Source: JBBDQZ01 sp040905705
GTDB taxonomy: Bacteria; Bacteroidota; Rhodothermia; Balneolales; Natronogracilivirgulaceae
Assembly: GCA_040905705.1 (NCBI GenBank)
Contig: JBBDQZ010000029.1
Span: 124,001-188,000, forward strand
Direction: 5' to 3'
Length of the DNA: 64,000 nt
Shown: positions 46,609 to 56,629 of the stretch, piece by piece
Layout of the letters: every line of letters begins with the position of its first letter
Numbering within the stretch: the first letter of the stretch is position 1
The notes under the pieces: model-generated
Database searches by the model: none
What the model saw: only the letters and a program-made list of their open reading frames with translations
Told to the model about the DNA's origin: nothing
Translations under genes and position numbers: made by a program

Positions 46609-48108
46609 TTAATTCCGGCTTTTGCTTTTTATTTTGTGTCTCTCTATAAGTATTCCTACGTTGATAGCAGACTGCAGGACCATAGGAATATTGCTGCCGG
46701 GATGGGTACTGCCACCGCATAAAAACAGATTGTCGAACCAGGGTGACTTGTTACGCGGTCTGCCAAAAGCAGCCGTTCGGTTGTTTGAGCTTGTACCGTA
46801 GATACTTCCCCGGTTTGATCCGTACATGCGCTCGAAATCAGCAGGGGTGATAGTTTCACAAACGACAACTGATTTACCGAGATTTTCAAGTCCGCGCGCT
46901 TCCAGTGTATGAATGATATGATCAGTATAGGTCTCCATCCACTCGTGCCAAAGTTGTCCATCGGCAGTACTGGGGGCGTTTACCATTACAAACAGGTTGG
47001 AACATCCGGGCGGTGCATCCCCGGGATCGCTCCGGGAGGTGTTGGCAATATAAACTGTTGGTTCGTCTGGCAGCTCTTTCCTTTCAAAAATAGCCCGGAA
47101 CTCATCCTCATAATCTTCCGAGAAAAAGATATTATGGTGTTCCAAATGATCATAGATTCGATTAATGCCAAGCATCACTACAAATCCGGAACTGGAGGGC
47201 TCGATTCGGGAGATCTTGCGTTGTTTGAATCGAGTGAGGGTATTTTGGGGCAGGAGCTTGAGATACGTGCCCTTGGCATCGCTGTTGGCCACCACAGCGT
47301 CGGTTTCAAAAAGCGATCCGTTGACCATGAGTCCGGAAAGGGTTCTTTTATTACCGGCATCAGGAACGATCAGGTCGACAGGAATCCCGGTATGTACCCT
47401 GACACCGCAATCTTCGGCCAGTTGTAGTAATGCTTTTACCAGATTGTACATTCCCCCTTTGACATAATATCCTCCGTGACACAATTCCAGGTAAGGAATT
47501 ACATTCAGTGTAGCCGGTGCAAGATAGGGCGAGGAACCATTGATGGTAGCGAAGCGCTTGAAAAACTGCCGTAGCCGTGGCGAACTGAAGTAATCATCTA
47601 CACGCTTGGATACGGTTGAAAAAGCGTCGATTCTCAGTAATCCGGGAAGGCTCCTCGCGCTCAGGTCACGGATTTTTTGGAGAGGATTGAATAAAATAGT
47701 TCCGGATGTCCGGCGGTAAAGATCCTGGCTGTAATCCAAAAATGCATCCCATGCATCCATATCTTCAGGAGCAATACGCATTAACTCGGTTCGATTGTGT
47801 TCCGGGTCAGGAGATTGGGTAAACACAACTCCGTCCGGAAACTGATAGCGACAGGACGGGTTCAGGGGTAGCCACTCAAGGTATTCGGTGGGGTTTTTTC
47901 CACACAATTCAAAGACACGCTCTACAATAAAAGGCATGGTGAGCAGGCTCGGGCCGGTGTCAAATCGAAATCCGTCTGCTTTGATTTCCTGCATTTTCCC
48001 GCCGACATGCTCATTTTGCTCAAAAAGATCGACCGAATGACCTTTTGCAGCAAGAATAGCCGCTGCGGAAAGCCCGCCAAGTCCTGCTCCTATGACACTG
48101 ATTTTCAT
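46609..48108 (-). CDS. CrtI-type phytoene desaturase/isomerase family protein
   Basis: 499 residues: FAD-binding GAGLGGLSAAAILAAKGH (7-24), RFDTGPSLLTMP (about 48-59), and the C-terminal LCGGSTHPGSNIPMVLQSA block of carotenoid desaturases. It could be CrtI (phytoene) or a CrtD-like carotenoid 3,4-desaturase; no crtB or other carotenoid gene is adjacent to decide. It is convergent with the phosphodiesterase, 53 bp apart. Confidence 0.87.
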   Translation of the reverse strand: MKISVIGAGLGGLSAAAILAAKGHSVDLFEQNEHVGGKMQEIKADGFRFDTGPSLLTMPFIVERVFELCGKNPTEYLEWLPLNPSCRYQFPDGVVFTQSPDPEHNRTELMRIAPEDMDAWDAFLDYSQDLYRRTSGTILFNPLQKIRDLSARSLPGLLRIDAFSTVSKRVDDYFSSPRLRQFFKRFATINGSSPYLAPATLNVIPYLELCHGGYYVKGGMYNLVKALLQLAEDCGVRVHTGIPVDLIVPDAGNKRTLSGLMVNGSLFETDAVVANSDAKGTYLKLLPQNTLTRFKQRKISRIEPSSSGFVVMLGINRIYDHLEHHNIFFSEDYEDEFRAIFERKELPDEPTVYIANTSRSDPGDAPPGCSNLFVMVNAPSTADGQLWHEWMETYTDHIIHTLEARGLENLGKSVVVCETITPADFERMYGSNRGSIYGTSSNNRTAAFGRPRNKSPWFDNLFLCGGSTHPGSNIPMVLQSAINVGILIERHKIKSKSRN

Positions 48109-48355
48109 TTCCGGAAGATCATGTATGTTTTTAGTGGATAAATATCTGAATAGGACATTGAATTAGTTCTTAAAAATTTTCCCGTTTCATAATTTCAGAT
48201 GAAACATCTATGACAAAAGAATCATGCACTTTTGTGTAGAAGTCCCGGCTCATAGCGGATTCATGATTTATAGCGTATTAAGCCTTCATATGCGAAACCG
48301 GATGGGGGCTTGAAGAATCATTTAAAGACATATAATCCGATGATGTATGTATATG

Positions 48356-49786
48356 TTACTCTTTTCTATCTAAAACGGCTACAGATTCAATATGATATGT
48401 GCGTGGGAACATGTCAACCGGTTGAACACGCTTTAAGTTGTATACATCTGCAAGTGCCGCCACATCACGTGCCTGGGTGGCACTATTACAACTGATGTAT
48501 ATAATTCGGCCGGGCGCCATATTTTTTATTCTCTCTATTACATCATCATGCATCCCTGCGCGAGGTGGATCGGTGATGATTATATCCGGTTTGCCGTATT
48601 TTGCTATGATGGCATCATTGAAGGTGTCTTTCATATCCCCCTGTTCAAAAAAAACATGTTTTACACCGTTTTCGGCGGCATTTTCCTTTGCTTTTTCCAT
48701 CGCTGCAGTACTTAGCTCTATAGCAACGATTTTTGCGGCCATGTCACTGACATACAATGCCAATGTCCCGATGCCGCTGTACAGGTCATAGACCGTGTTC
48801 ACCGGTTGGTTGTCAAACGCCTGATAGACCACCTTGAATAACGCTTCGGCCTGATGCGAATTGGTTTGGAAAAAGGTGTCTGTATCGATACGAAAGACAT
48901 ATTTTCCGATATATTCACGAATATATCCGGGCCCGTGAAGGATTTTCTGATACCGTCCCTGTGATGTAGGCGAACGAGTATCGTTAATGTTGTTGACAAT
49001 CGTAGTAATTTCGGGAAAATTTTCAATTAAATAGCTCATCAGCGGCTGAATGATGGACTCATCATATTTTCGCGTTACGAGATTGACCATCAGGTCCTGG
49101 GTATGCACGGCGTTTCGAATGACCAGATGACGTAAAAATCCGGAATGATGATGGGTATTGTAAGGTTCGATTTTGTATTTCAGCGCATAATTGCGGACGG
49201 CATCGAGTATCCGGAAAGAAACGGGGTCCTGGAGATAGCACTCTTCCAGGTTCAAAATACGGTCGTACCGCCCGGGTACATGGAGTCCAAGAGCAAAATG
49301 TTTGTCACGAACGATCTCCCTGGATTGTACCTCGTTTTCGGATAACCAGCGTCTGGCACCAAAGGTGTATTCCATTTTGTTACGGTAGTAAAAAGGCTCC
49401 GGTGCTCCGATGACCGGTTCGGCTTGAAACTCCCGGAATCCACCGATACGCTGGAAATGATCGGTAACATGTGATGTTTTATACACGAGCTCACGATCAT
49501 ATGGGATGTGTTGCCACGTGCAACCACCGCAAACTTCCGCATGACGGCATTTGGGCTGGATGCGTTCAGAGGAAGGGGAAAGGATTTCAAGTAAAAGGCC
49601 TTCAGCAAAATTTTTCCGTTTTCGGATAATCCGTACCCGTACCCGGTCGCCCGGAGCGGTATTCTTGACAAATATGGCGTAATCTCCAACCCTGCCAAGT
49701 CCTTTTCCTTCGAAAGCTGCAGAAGTAATTTCAAGATCCAGTTCGCGTCCTTTTTTTACCGGCGAAGAGGGCTGATGATAACTCAT
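48356..49786 (-). CDS. rlmD: 23S rRNA (uracil-C5)-methyltransferase, RlmD/RumA type
   Basis: 476 residues: TRAM domain (about 10-70), 4Fe-4S cysteines starting at C80, C86, C89 (CRHAEVCGGCTW), SAM-binding YDLYSGIGTLALY, DPPRAGMH and the nucleophile in YISCNSAT. It methylates a uracil of 23S rRNA (U1939 in E. coli). Its ATG lies directly after the stop of the upstream cyclic-nucleotide-binding gene, so the two are coupled. Confidence 0.92.
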   Translation of the reverse strand: MSYHQPSSPVKKGRELDLEITSAAFEGKGLGRVGDYAIFVKNTAPGDRVRVRIIRKRKNFAEGLLLEILSPSSERIQPKCRHAEVCGGCTWQHIPYDRELVYKTSHVTDHFQRIGGFREFQAEPVIGAPEPFYYRNKMEYTFGARRWLSENEVQSREIVRDKHFALGLHVPGRYDRILNLEECYLQDPVSFRILDAVRNYALKYKIEPYNTHHHSGFLRHLVIRNAVHTQDLMVNLVTRKYDESIIQPLMSYLIENFPEITTIVNNINDTRSPTSQGRYQKILHGPGYIREYIGKYVFRIDTDTFFQTNSHQAEALFKVVYQAFDNQPVNTVYDLYSGIGTLALYVSDMAAKIVAIELSTAAMEKAKENAAENGVKHVFFEQGDMKDTFNDAIIAKYGKPDIIITDPPRAGMHDDVIERIKNMAPGRIIYISCNSATQARDVAALADVYNLKRVQPVDMFPRTYHIESVAVLDRKE

Positions 49787-50344
49787 CTAGCGAATTTTCT
49801 CATTTATAGATTCTTCAGAGGGGATATCATATGTTTCAAGAAGAATCGCATATTCTTCAGAGGGGATATGCCCGTTGGAGAGTCGTGCCAGGGCAAGGTC
49901 AAGTTGTTGGATAGAAACTACGTTCAATGTTTCCAGTAAATGCAGAGCGATATGAGGATGTCGTTTTCCCAATATTTGGTAGTCGGAAATAAAAAATCCG
50001 TAGAGCACACAATCGGTGACGCATCGCGCCGTGGTTTTGCGCCTTACATGGTAGTCGACACTGAAAGCGCCGAAACACTCCGGCGGGTTCAATTGATAAA
50101 TTTGTACAGGTTCTTTTTCCGGAGGCTCGTGATGCAACAATTCTATGGAACCTTGTTCAATTAAATACAAACCGGTTCCCGGATCGCCCTGATGATAGAC
50201 ATATTCACCCGCCTTATAGCGCCGCCGGTGACAAAATTGTATAAACTCGTATCGCTCCAGTTGCGACATTCGTTTTAAAAACGGAGACTGATAGATCAGT
50301 ACCGATTGTGATTTGATACGTTTCCAGATTTTCGATTTGAACAT
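49787..50344 (-). CDS. Cyclic-nucleotide-binding-domain protein without DNA-binding domain
   Basis: 185 residues. A CNB/cupin fold fills residues 20-140 (YKAGEYVYHQGDPGTGLYLIEQGSIELLH), but the phosphate cassette is not clearly conserved. No helix-turn-helix follows; the tail is a helix and an acidic end. It is therefore not a classical Crp/Fnr regulator. It immediately precedes rlmD with no spacer. The function is unknown; a sensor subunit or a protein-protein regulator is possible. Confidence 0.8.
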   Translation of the reverse strand: MFKSKIWKRIKSQSVLIYQSPFLKRMSQLERYEFIQFCHRRRYKAGEYVYHQGDPGTGLYLIEQGSIELLHHEPPEKEPVQIYQLNPPECFGAFSVDYHVRRKTTARCVTDCVLYGFFISDYQILGKRHPHIALHLLETLNVVSIQQLDLALARLSNGHIPSEEYAILLETYDIPSEESINEKIR

Positions 50345-50502
50345 AGGTGGATCAACTAATACAAAACAGCCATCTCAATGTATTAATAATCGACGTAGTT
50401 AACATATCGTCCGACCATCCGATGATCGGATCGTGAAGCTGTGAACCAAACAATTTCGATTACTATCCGACAAGGTACAAAATGAAAATCAAAGATGACG
50501 TA

Positions 50503-51597
50503 TCAAAACCCGGTACCCGGAATCCATTTTTGTACATTTTCCCGGTAAAGTTTATCCACTACTTCAATAGGTAATTTGAGCCCCTGAAAGGATCCTTCAA
50601 ATTGATAGTTGTCAATGGTATTATCCGTTACAAAGAATTCCCAATCATTGATCCAGGTATCTTCAGCAAGGGTTCTTACCTCGTCAGGGTCCGAATCTTT
50701 ATAGAGCTGAAGGTCGGTGGAATAGATGAGGCGATCCTGATACTCAATAAAGAAATTGCGGACTTTTTCTCTGTCCTGCCGGGTATGATGTTGAATATGA
50801 GGAATACGGTGAGCCATGTCGTATATCATATTGGGATATTTATCCAGATGTTCTGCCATCATGTCGACACTCCACTCCATACTGCCTAAATGGCACCCGA
50901 TAAAAACCAAATCCGGATTTTTGTCCAGCATATTGTCTCTCGCTTCAATAATTTGTTCATAGGAAGGATATTCAGGATGAAGGTACATGTGATATTGAGG
51001 ATTGTTTTCGAAATAATTTCGATCCTGGGCCACAGACATCTCCTCTAAAGGAAGCCAGGTGTTTTTCGGTTCACCAATATGTCCATAAAGAGGTTTTCCT
51101 GCACTGGCCAAATATTCAAATACAGGGTCAAATTGAGGATCATCAATCATCACGAACTCGTCGTCATCATCTTTGAGTACCAATCCGATGCTTTTCCATA
51201 CCTTGGCAGCTACGGCGCCCTTATCAAAGGATTCCTTTAAATAATTGATGGTATTATTCTGCCAGGTCTCTGAATCATCCCATCCCTCCGTTGAAAAAGT
51301 TGTCGCGTAGGCCAGCCAACCCGGGTATTGGCTTTTCAGTTCAATCGCGATCTGCTGTTGTTCCGTGATGGGCAACGAATTCCATCCTTCTGTATTGATG
51401 GTGATGAGTCGCATATTATCTCTTCTTCCCTGATCAATCATAAGTGGGTTAGGAGCGTTTACGTGAACGTGAGCATCAATTTTTTCATAGGAGTTGTAAT
51501 CGTCCATGCTGTAATATTTTTCTTCTGTACATCCGGAAAATAGCAGCACAATACCCGAAATGACTGAATAAAATATTGTATTGGTTAACGTTTTCAT
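50503..51597 (-). CDS. Amidohydrolase-family lipoprotein
   Basis: 364 residues. Signal with lipobox FSGC (C23), then a TIM-barrel amidohydrolase of the amidohydrolase-2 type: DAHVHV (H43, H45), a YGHIGEP strand, GCHLGS and YSTDL (Asp near 296), giving a metal-binding set. The substrate is unknown; relatives include decarboxylases and lactonases. The gene and its upstream flank are clearly more AT-rich than the neighbours, which hints at acquisition from elsewhere. Confidence 0.8.
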   Translation of the reverse strand: MKTLTNTIFYSVISGIVLLFSGCTEEKYYSMDDYNSYEKIDAHVHVNAPNPLMIDQGRRDNMRLITINTEGWNSLPITEQQQIAIELKSQYPGWLAYATTFSTEGWDDSETWQNNTINYLKESFDKGAVAAKVWKSIGLVLKDDDDEFVMIDDPQFDPVFEYLASAGKPLYGHIGEPKNTWLPLEEMSVAQDRNYFENNPQYHMYLHPEYPSYEQIIEARDNMLDKNPDLVFIGCHLGSMEWSVDMMAEHLDKYPNMIYDMAHRIPHIQHHTRQDREKVRNFFIEYQDRLIYSTDLQLYKDSDPDEVRTLAEDTWINDWEFFVTDNTIDNYQFEGSFQGLKLPIEVVDKLYRENVQKWIPGTGF

Positions 51598-51729
51598 TGT
51601 CCGATTTTTTAAGAAGGTGAATATTAATTAATAGTATCAAATTATAATATGACAGATATGCATCAACTAATAAATGAATTATGAAGTTAAAGTGAAATTG
51701 TAATAAATGTATCAGAAGGAGAAAACAAT

Positions 51730-54057
51730 TTAAAAAGAATGGCCGATACCAAAATGCCAATAGGGGTTGCTGTTGTTGAACCAGCCCCTTTGCAAGTCGT
51801 GTACACGATAGGCTACATCGATACGGAACACAAGGAAATCCCAGTCTAGGCGCAGTCCGTATCCCGATCCGACTGCTATCTGCTCATAAAATGTGTCAAG
51901 ACGGAACTTGCCTTCATCAAAAGGGCTTCTCGCTCCGTACCAGATATTACCAAAATCGGTAAAACCGGCAACACTCCAGGTGGTATTCAAAAAATCATGC
52001 AACAATGTTTGCCGGTATTCCAGGAAACCTGCTATTTTGATGTCTCCGCCATTTATGGGAGCTTCTCCTGCCGTAGCATCAAGGTCAGCAGGGCCCAGCC
52101 GAAGCGGTGCCCAGCCTCGAATGTCATTACTGCCGCCGGCAAAAAATCGCCGGATTAGCGGTATCTGAGGATTTTTCCCAAATGCATGCGCATAGCCCAG
52201 AAAGCTTCTCCATGCAAAAACCCCGTTCTCCAGGACCGGGGTATATCTGCGATAATCAAATGATAATCGCACAAATTGACTGTAAGTTAGTGTACTGTCA
52301 CTGAGGCTCAATGATGGTACGGTGCCCTGTTGTCTGCCGGGATCAAAGACAAGGAGGTCCAGGAGATAGGGAATGGTACCTCCTATTTCTGTGGAGGATT
52401 CACTGAAAAACCCGTAGTTGCGCTGGATAAGGTCGGTATTGGCATATCTGATTGTGTACCGGGTAATGGAGCTGAATTGCGGGTTGAAATCTTCCAGAAT
52501 TCGTTCCACAATAATGTTGTCAAACCGGTCCCGCAGATTGTTTTCAAACTCGGCAGTAGCCGAAGCGTCGAGCCAATCCAGTTCGATGAGGTCAAACAGG
52601 CTGGCCATTTGCGGCCTGTGTCGGACTTCAAACTGATTGCTCAGGCGAAAATTGGAATTGATAGTGAAATTTTCCTGCAGGCTTTGAGCCCAGTTAAATC
52701 GATAGCTTGTATTGGCATTTAGAAAAAAGGGTGTCTGGTCAAGGCGATGGAAAGGGAAATTGAGTCGTTGAACTGTGTAAGCGGTGCTCAGTTCAGTGCT
52801 GTTCAGTAGCGTTCCACTGACCAGCTCGAATCCCCCCTGAGCTCCAATTTCAAAAGTTTCCGCTCCGCGAAAGAGGTTATTATTAATATAGCGAAGACCC
52901 GTGCCGGCACCAAAACCGAGGCGTTTCATTCCGAAAAAATCCATCTGAATTCGATGACGAGGCAGTGTTTGCATTTGTATATAGACAGGCAGCCTTTCAT
53001 TAGAATAATCCGGTAGGGAACCGTCATCGGTATGGCTGAATTGATTAACTATAAGCATATCGAGGTTTTGAAACTGATTAACCGTGTTGCGATAGCTGCT
53101 GTGATGATAAAGCATCCCCGGTTTAAATAGTAATTGTTCGGCAAGTAACCCTGGTTTTGTTTGAGCGGTTGCGTCAATACGCAGAAAGATTTTATATGGC
53201 GGTTCGGTATAGGGTTCGCCCGACAGTGTATCGTATTGTATGGAATCGAATTGCTCATCCGGCCCGGTCAAATCGATATAAACATCACCGAAGCGGTAGG
53301 TTTGGCCAGGGTAAACGCGGAACATCAAATCCAATTCGAGGTTCAGGTCCGCGTCTTCTTTGACCACGGCCAGGACCGAATCTCTTGAAACGGATGCATA
53401 CCCGCGATTTCGAAGATACGCGATGATACGATTGCGTTCTTCTGCAATATTATCGTATGTAAATGGATGCCCTGAGCGGAAAGAAGTATCACTGATTACC
53501 TCATTCACAATATTACTGCGGAGAATAAAGTCCAGATTGCTTTCTCCGGACTCAGGTTCAGGCAAACCATGGAAGTAAATATCGCGAATCCGCGATTGGC
53601 GTCCTTCCCTGATGATGAAGGATACTTCAATTTGATCCTGATCAAAATAGATGATATTGGTATCAATGTTGGCCTGACGATATCCTTCAGACTCATAAAA
53701 ACCAGTGAGTCGTTCAAGATCCCGGGAGAGAATATTACGATCGAGCAGGGCAGGCGGTTCACCGAGTCGATCAGAGAGCTTGTTTAGTTGATACCACCAG
53801 GTAAGACCGGGGATTCCCAAAAACTGGCGATTCGGGCGGGTACGTACAACAGCACGCAGTTCACTTTTGCTGAACGCTTCATTACCGATGAATCGAACCC
53901 GCCTTATCCGAGGGTCTTCCTCGTTTTGAGATACGTTTTCTAACGATACCATCGAATTCAAGGATATCGGTGATGATATCGGTTGTGCCTGGTTTACAGG
54001 TACAACAACGACCCCCATCATGAACATGCATATAAATCCTGAGAACTTATTCAACAA
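51730..54057 (-). CDS. Omp85/BamA-TamA-family outer-membrane protein
   Basis: 775 residues: signal peptide (about 1-24), about three POTRA domains (50-330; the first begins RRVRFIGNEAFSKSELRAVV) and a C-terminal beta-barrel with the FFAGGSNDIRGW loop and a terminal WHFGIGHSF strand. It inserts or moves proteins, or lipids, at the outer membrane. The single copy with few POTRAs and its isolation from the bam cluster fit a TamA- or accessory-type member better than the essential BamA; not certain. Confidence 0.85.
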   Translation of the reverse strand: MLNKFSGFICMFMMGVVVVPVNQAQPISSPISLNSMVSLENVSQNEEDPRIRRVRFIGNEAFSKSELRAVVRTRPNRQFLGIPGLTWWYQLNKLSDRLGEPPALLDRNILSRDLERLTGFYESEGYRQANIDTNIIYFDQDQIEVSFIIREGRQSRIRDIYFHGLPEPESGESNLDFILRSNIVNEVISDTSFRSGHPFTYDNIAEERNRIIAYLRNRGYASVSRDSVLAVVKEDADLNLELDLMFRVYPGQTYRFGDVYIDLTGPDEQFDSIQYDTLSGEPYTEPPYKIFLRIDATAQTKPGLLAEQLLFKPGMLYHHSSYRNTVNQFQNLDMLIVNQFSHTDDGSLPDYSNERLPVYIQMQTLPRHRIQMDFFGMKRLGFGAGTGLRYINNNLFRGAETFEIGAQGGFELVSGTLLNSTELSTAYTVQRLNFPFHRLDQTPFFLNANTSYRFNWAQSLQENFTINSNFRLSNQFEVRHRPQMASLFDLIELDWLDASATAEFENNLRDRFDNIIVERILEDFNPQFSSITRYTIRYANTDLIQRNYGFFSESSTEIGGTIPYLLDLLVFDPGRQQGTVPSLSLSDSTLTYSQFVRLSFDYRRYTPVLENGVFAWRSFLGYAHAFGKNPQIPLIRRFFAGGSNDIRGWAPLRLGPADLDATAGEAPINGGDIKIAGFLEYRQTLLHDFLNTTWSVAGFTDFGNIWYGARSPFDEGKFRLDTFYEQIAVGSGYGLRLDWDFLVFRIDVAYRVHDLQRGWFNNSNPYWHFGIGHSF

Positions 54058-54275
54058 TCAATACGAATCTTGGAAAGGGATGAAAGATTGGAAATCCACC
54101 CAAATTATACATTTTGAATAGAGGAAAAAAGATGAAACCCCTGTGCCTGAACTTCCGGACATATGAGTATCTGATTATATCCATGGGTGTTTCATGTATT
54201 TTTGTGAATCAAACAGGGTTAAACACATGAAAACAGGGTGAACCGGAAGCGAAGTAACGATGTGTAGTACCGATG

Positions 54276-54521
54276 TCACACGTCGTCATAATCGAAGCCT
54301 TCATCTTCCTCTCCATGAAAGAAATCCTCTTTCATGATATAATCGGGCCATATTTCCTCAATACTCTCATATGGGGTATCGTCTTCTTCATCCAATTCGT
54401 ATAAATTGTCAATGACTTGCTGAGGGCAGCCATTACGCTCAGCCCACTCGATCAACTCATTTCGGGTTGCAGGCCATGGTGCATCCTCAAGCGTTGCTGC
54501 GAGTTCAACGGTCCAAATCAT
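54276..54521 (-). CDS. DUF2795 protein
   Basis: 81 residues. It has the conserved core ATLEDAPWPATRNELIEWAERNGCP followed by an acidic tail with DEEDDTPYESIEEIW, typical of DUF2795 in Bacteroidota and Actinobacteria. The function is unknown. It is followed on the minus strand by a 218-bp gap that carries only loose repeats. Confidence 0.8.
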   Translation of the reverse strand: MIWTVELAATLEDAPWPATRNELIEWAERNGCPQQVIDNLYELDEEDDTPYESIEEIWPDYIMKEDFFHGEEDEGFDYDDV

Positions 54522-54641
54522 AGCTGATATCCTGAATTTTTAGTAAAAAAGCTTTTCGTGGGTTAATAACTAATAATTGTGGTAAAATTCAAGTGCGTAA
54601 CGCCATCAAAATAAAATAATTTTATCGGGGGTTACTCATGT

Positions 54642-54664
54642 GCGTAAAGTTTATTATTTTACGC
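54642..54664. promoter_or_regulatory. Inverted repeat before tatA
   Basis: GCGTAAA and TTTACGC flank a 9-nt AT spacer, 42 bp before the tatA start. A single GTGCGTAA half copy occurs at 54593. Candidate operator for the tatA run or for the divergent DUF2795 gene. Confidence 0.4.
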
Positions 54665-54705
54665 TATAACACTTTCGATTATTAACACATTTATTTGAGG
54701 TATCT

Positions 54706-55011
54706 ATGGGATCATTTGGTGGACTTGAGTGGCTGGTGATCATTCTTGTGGTTTTACTCCTTTTTGGAGCAAAGAAGATTCCCGAGTTGGCACGGGGCCT
54801 GGGCCAGGGATTGACCGAATTCCGGAAAGCCTCTTCCGATATTCGCAAGGAAATTGAAAAAGGTACCGAAGAACAGACCAAAGCGGAACGGGAACGGGAA
54901 AAAGAAAAAGAAAAAGAAAAAAAGAGAGAACAGGAACAATCTCAAGTACGCGCGAATCAGGATCAGGAGGTAGAAGAGTCAGTCAAAGAGGAAAAGAAAT
55001 CCGAAAGTTAA
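54706..55011 (+). CDS. tatA: Twin-arginine translocase subunit TatA
   Basis: 101 residues. One helix (about 7-21, ending FGAKKIPELARG) with the conserved FG hinge (F20, G21), then the amphipathic helix GLGQGLTEFRKASSD. The C-terminal half is a Lys/Glu-rich run (REREKEKEKEKK) coded by a repeated GAAAAA-like tract, so its length may vary between strains. It forms the pore of the Tat export system, relevant to the Tat-type substrates in the window (alkaline phosphatase, possibly the deacetylase-like protein). gatA follows after 30 bp. Confidence 0.92.
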   Translation: MGSFGGLEWLVIILVVLLLFGAKKIPELARGLGQGLTEFRKASSDIRKEIEKGTEEQTKAEREREKEKEKEKKREQEQSQVRANQDQEVEESVKEEKKSES

Positions 55012-55041
55012 ATTCCGTTCTAAAACCAGTATACTCACATT

Positions 55042-56595
55042 TTGAAGCATAATTCGATTCGAAGTACCCGCCAGGGACTTGAGGCAGGAGAGTATACTCT
55101 TGCTGAAATTGTATCCGGCTATATCTCACAAATCGAGGGGGTTAACTCCGAAATTAATGCCTGTTCACTTCTGCAGAAAGAATCGGCATTGCAACAGGCA
55201 GGTTCCATTCAAAAGAAAATCGAGAATGGTACCGCAGGCCTGTTGGCGGGAACGGTTATGGGTATTAAAGAAGTGCTCTGCCAGAAAGGCTTCCCTGCAA
55301 CATGCGCATCTAAAATGTTGGCAAACTATGAAGCTGTGTACGATGCAACCGTTGTAAAGAAAATACAGGAACAGGATGCGATAATTGTTGGCCGGTTAAA
55401 TATGGACGAGTTTGCCATGGGGTCTTCCACAGAAAATTCCATCTACGGCCCGGCACGAAATCCCCATAACCCTGATAAAGTGACGGGGGGATCGAGTGGT
55501 GGCAGTGCGGCAGCAGTAGCTTCCGGAATGTGTAATGCTGCATTGGGAACAGATACAGGAGGCTCAATTCGCCAGCCGGCCTCCTATTGCGGGGTTGTCG
55601 GAGTTAAACCCAGTTATGGCCGGGTGTCCCGCCATGGGTTGATTGCCTATGCGTCCTCGTTTGACTGCATTGGACCACTCACTCATACCGTCGCCGATGC
55701 CGCTCTGGTACTTGAAGTCATTGCCGGACGTGATGCCGGAGATGCGACTTCGTCTCCTTACCGCGTTCCGGATTATTCCACCCTGTTGGAAAAGCCGGAT
55801 ACCGGTATAGCTGTAGGGATCCCGGAAGAATATTTCGGGGACGGACTGGATCCCGAGATCAGGGAACATGTTATGAATGTGGCCGAAAAACTTGAAGGAA
55901 AAGGTGCAAAGCTGATTGATATTCATTTACCGCACCTGAAATATGCGGTTGCCGCCTACTATATTCTTGCTACAGCGGAGGCTTCCAGTAACCTGGCACG
56001 ATATGACGGGATCCGATATGGGCACCGGGCGGATATAAGAGAAGTTCGGGATCAACTCAAAACCGAAGAAGCGATCATTCAAAAACAAATAAAGGCCGAC
56101 GCCGGCATGGCTGATCATTTAAATGATCAGTTGAAAGCCCTTGACTCCCCCATGATTCGTCTTTATAAACAAAGCCGGACAGAAGGTTTCGGTGCTGAAG
56201 TGAAACGCCGTATTATGTTGGGGACATATGTACTTAGTGCCGGTTATTATGAAGCCTATTACGGGAAAGCCCAGCGTATACGACGGCTGATCAAACAGGA
56301 TTTCGAAGACGCTTTTTCGCAGGTAGATGTCATTCTTTCGCCTACGGCTCCAACGACCGCGTTTGATTTGGGCTCCAAAATGGATGACCCCCTTCAAATG
56401 TATCTCAATGATATTTATACTATATCGGCCAACCTTGCAGGTATTTGTGGAATTAGCGTCCCGGCCGGTACCCACAGCAAAGACGGAATGCCTGTCGGTG
56501 TACAGCTAATGGCCGATGCATTTCACGAGGAGACCCTTTTTAATGCCGCCCTTTTGGTGGAATCAGAAATGACGGATTCCTCTTTATCTATATAA
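55042..56595 (+). CDS. gatA: Asp-tRNA(Asn)/Glu-tRNA(Gln) amidotransferase subunit A
   Basis: 517 residues of the amidase-signature family. The Ser-cisSer-Lys triad is K76 (GIKEVL), S151 (GGSSGG) and S175 (DTGGSIRQ). It frees ammonia from glutamine to amidate mischarged Asp-tRNA(Asn) or Glu-tRNA(Gln). The first codon is TTG (55042), no ATG is near the family start, and no ribosome-binding site is obvious. gatB and gatC are elsewhere. Slightly longer than usual (about 480-490). Confidence 0.93.
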   Translation: MKHNSIRSTRQGLEAGEYTLAEIVSGYISQIEGVNSEINACSLLQKESALQQAGSIQKKIENGTAGLLAGTVMGIKEVLCQKGFPATCASKMLANYEAVYDATVVKKIQEQDAIIVGRLNMDEFAMGSSTENSIYGPARNPHNPDKVTGGSSGGSAAAVASGMCNAALGTDTGGSIRQPASYCGVVGVKPSYGRVSRHGLIAYASSFDCIGPLTHTVADAALVLEVIAGRDAGDATSSPYRVPDYSTLLEKPDTGIAVGIPEEYFGDGLDPEIREHVMNVAEKLEGKGAKLIDIHLPHLKYAVAAYYILATAEASSNLARYDGIRYGHRADIREVRDQLKTEEAIIQKQIKADAGMADHLNDQLKALDSPMIRLYKQSRTEGFGAEVKRRIMLGTYVLSAGYYEAYYGKAQRIRRLIKQDFEDAFSQVDVILSPTAPTTAFDLGSKMDDPLQMYLNDIYTISANLAGICGISVPAGTHSKDGMPVGVQLMADAFHEETLFNAALLVESEMTDSSLSI

Positions 56596-56629
56596 AACGT
56601 CAAGCGGCTCTTGGATAGAGCGAAAGGCC

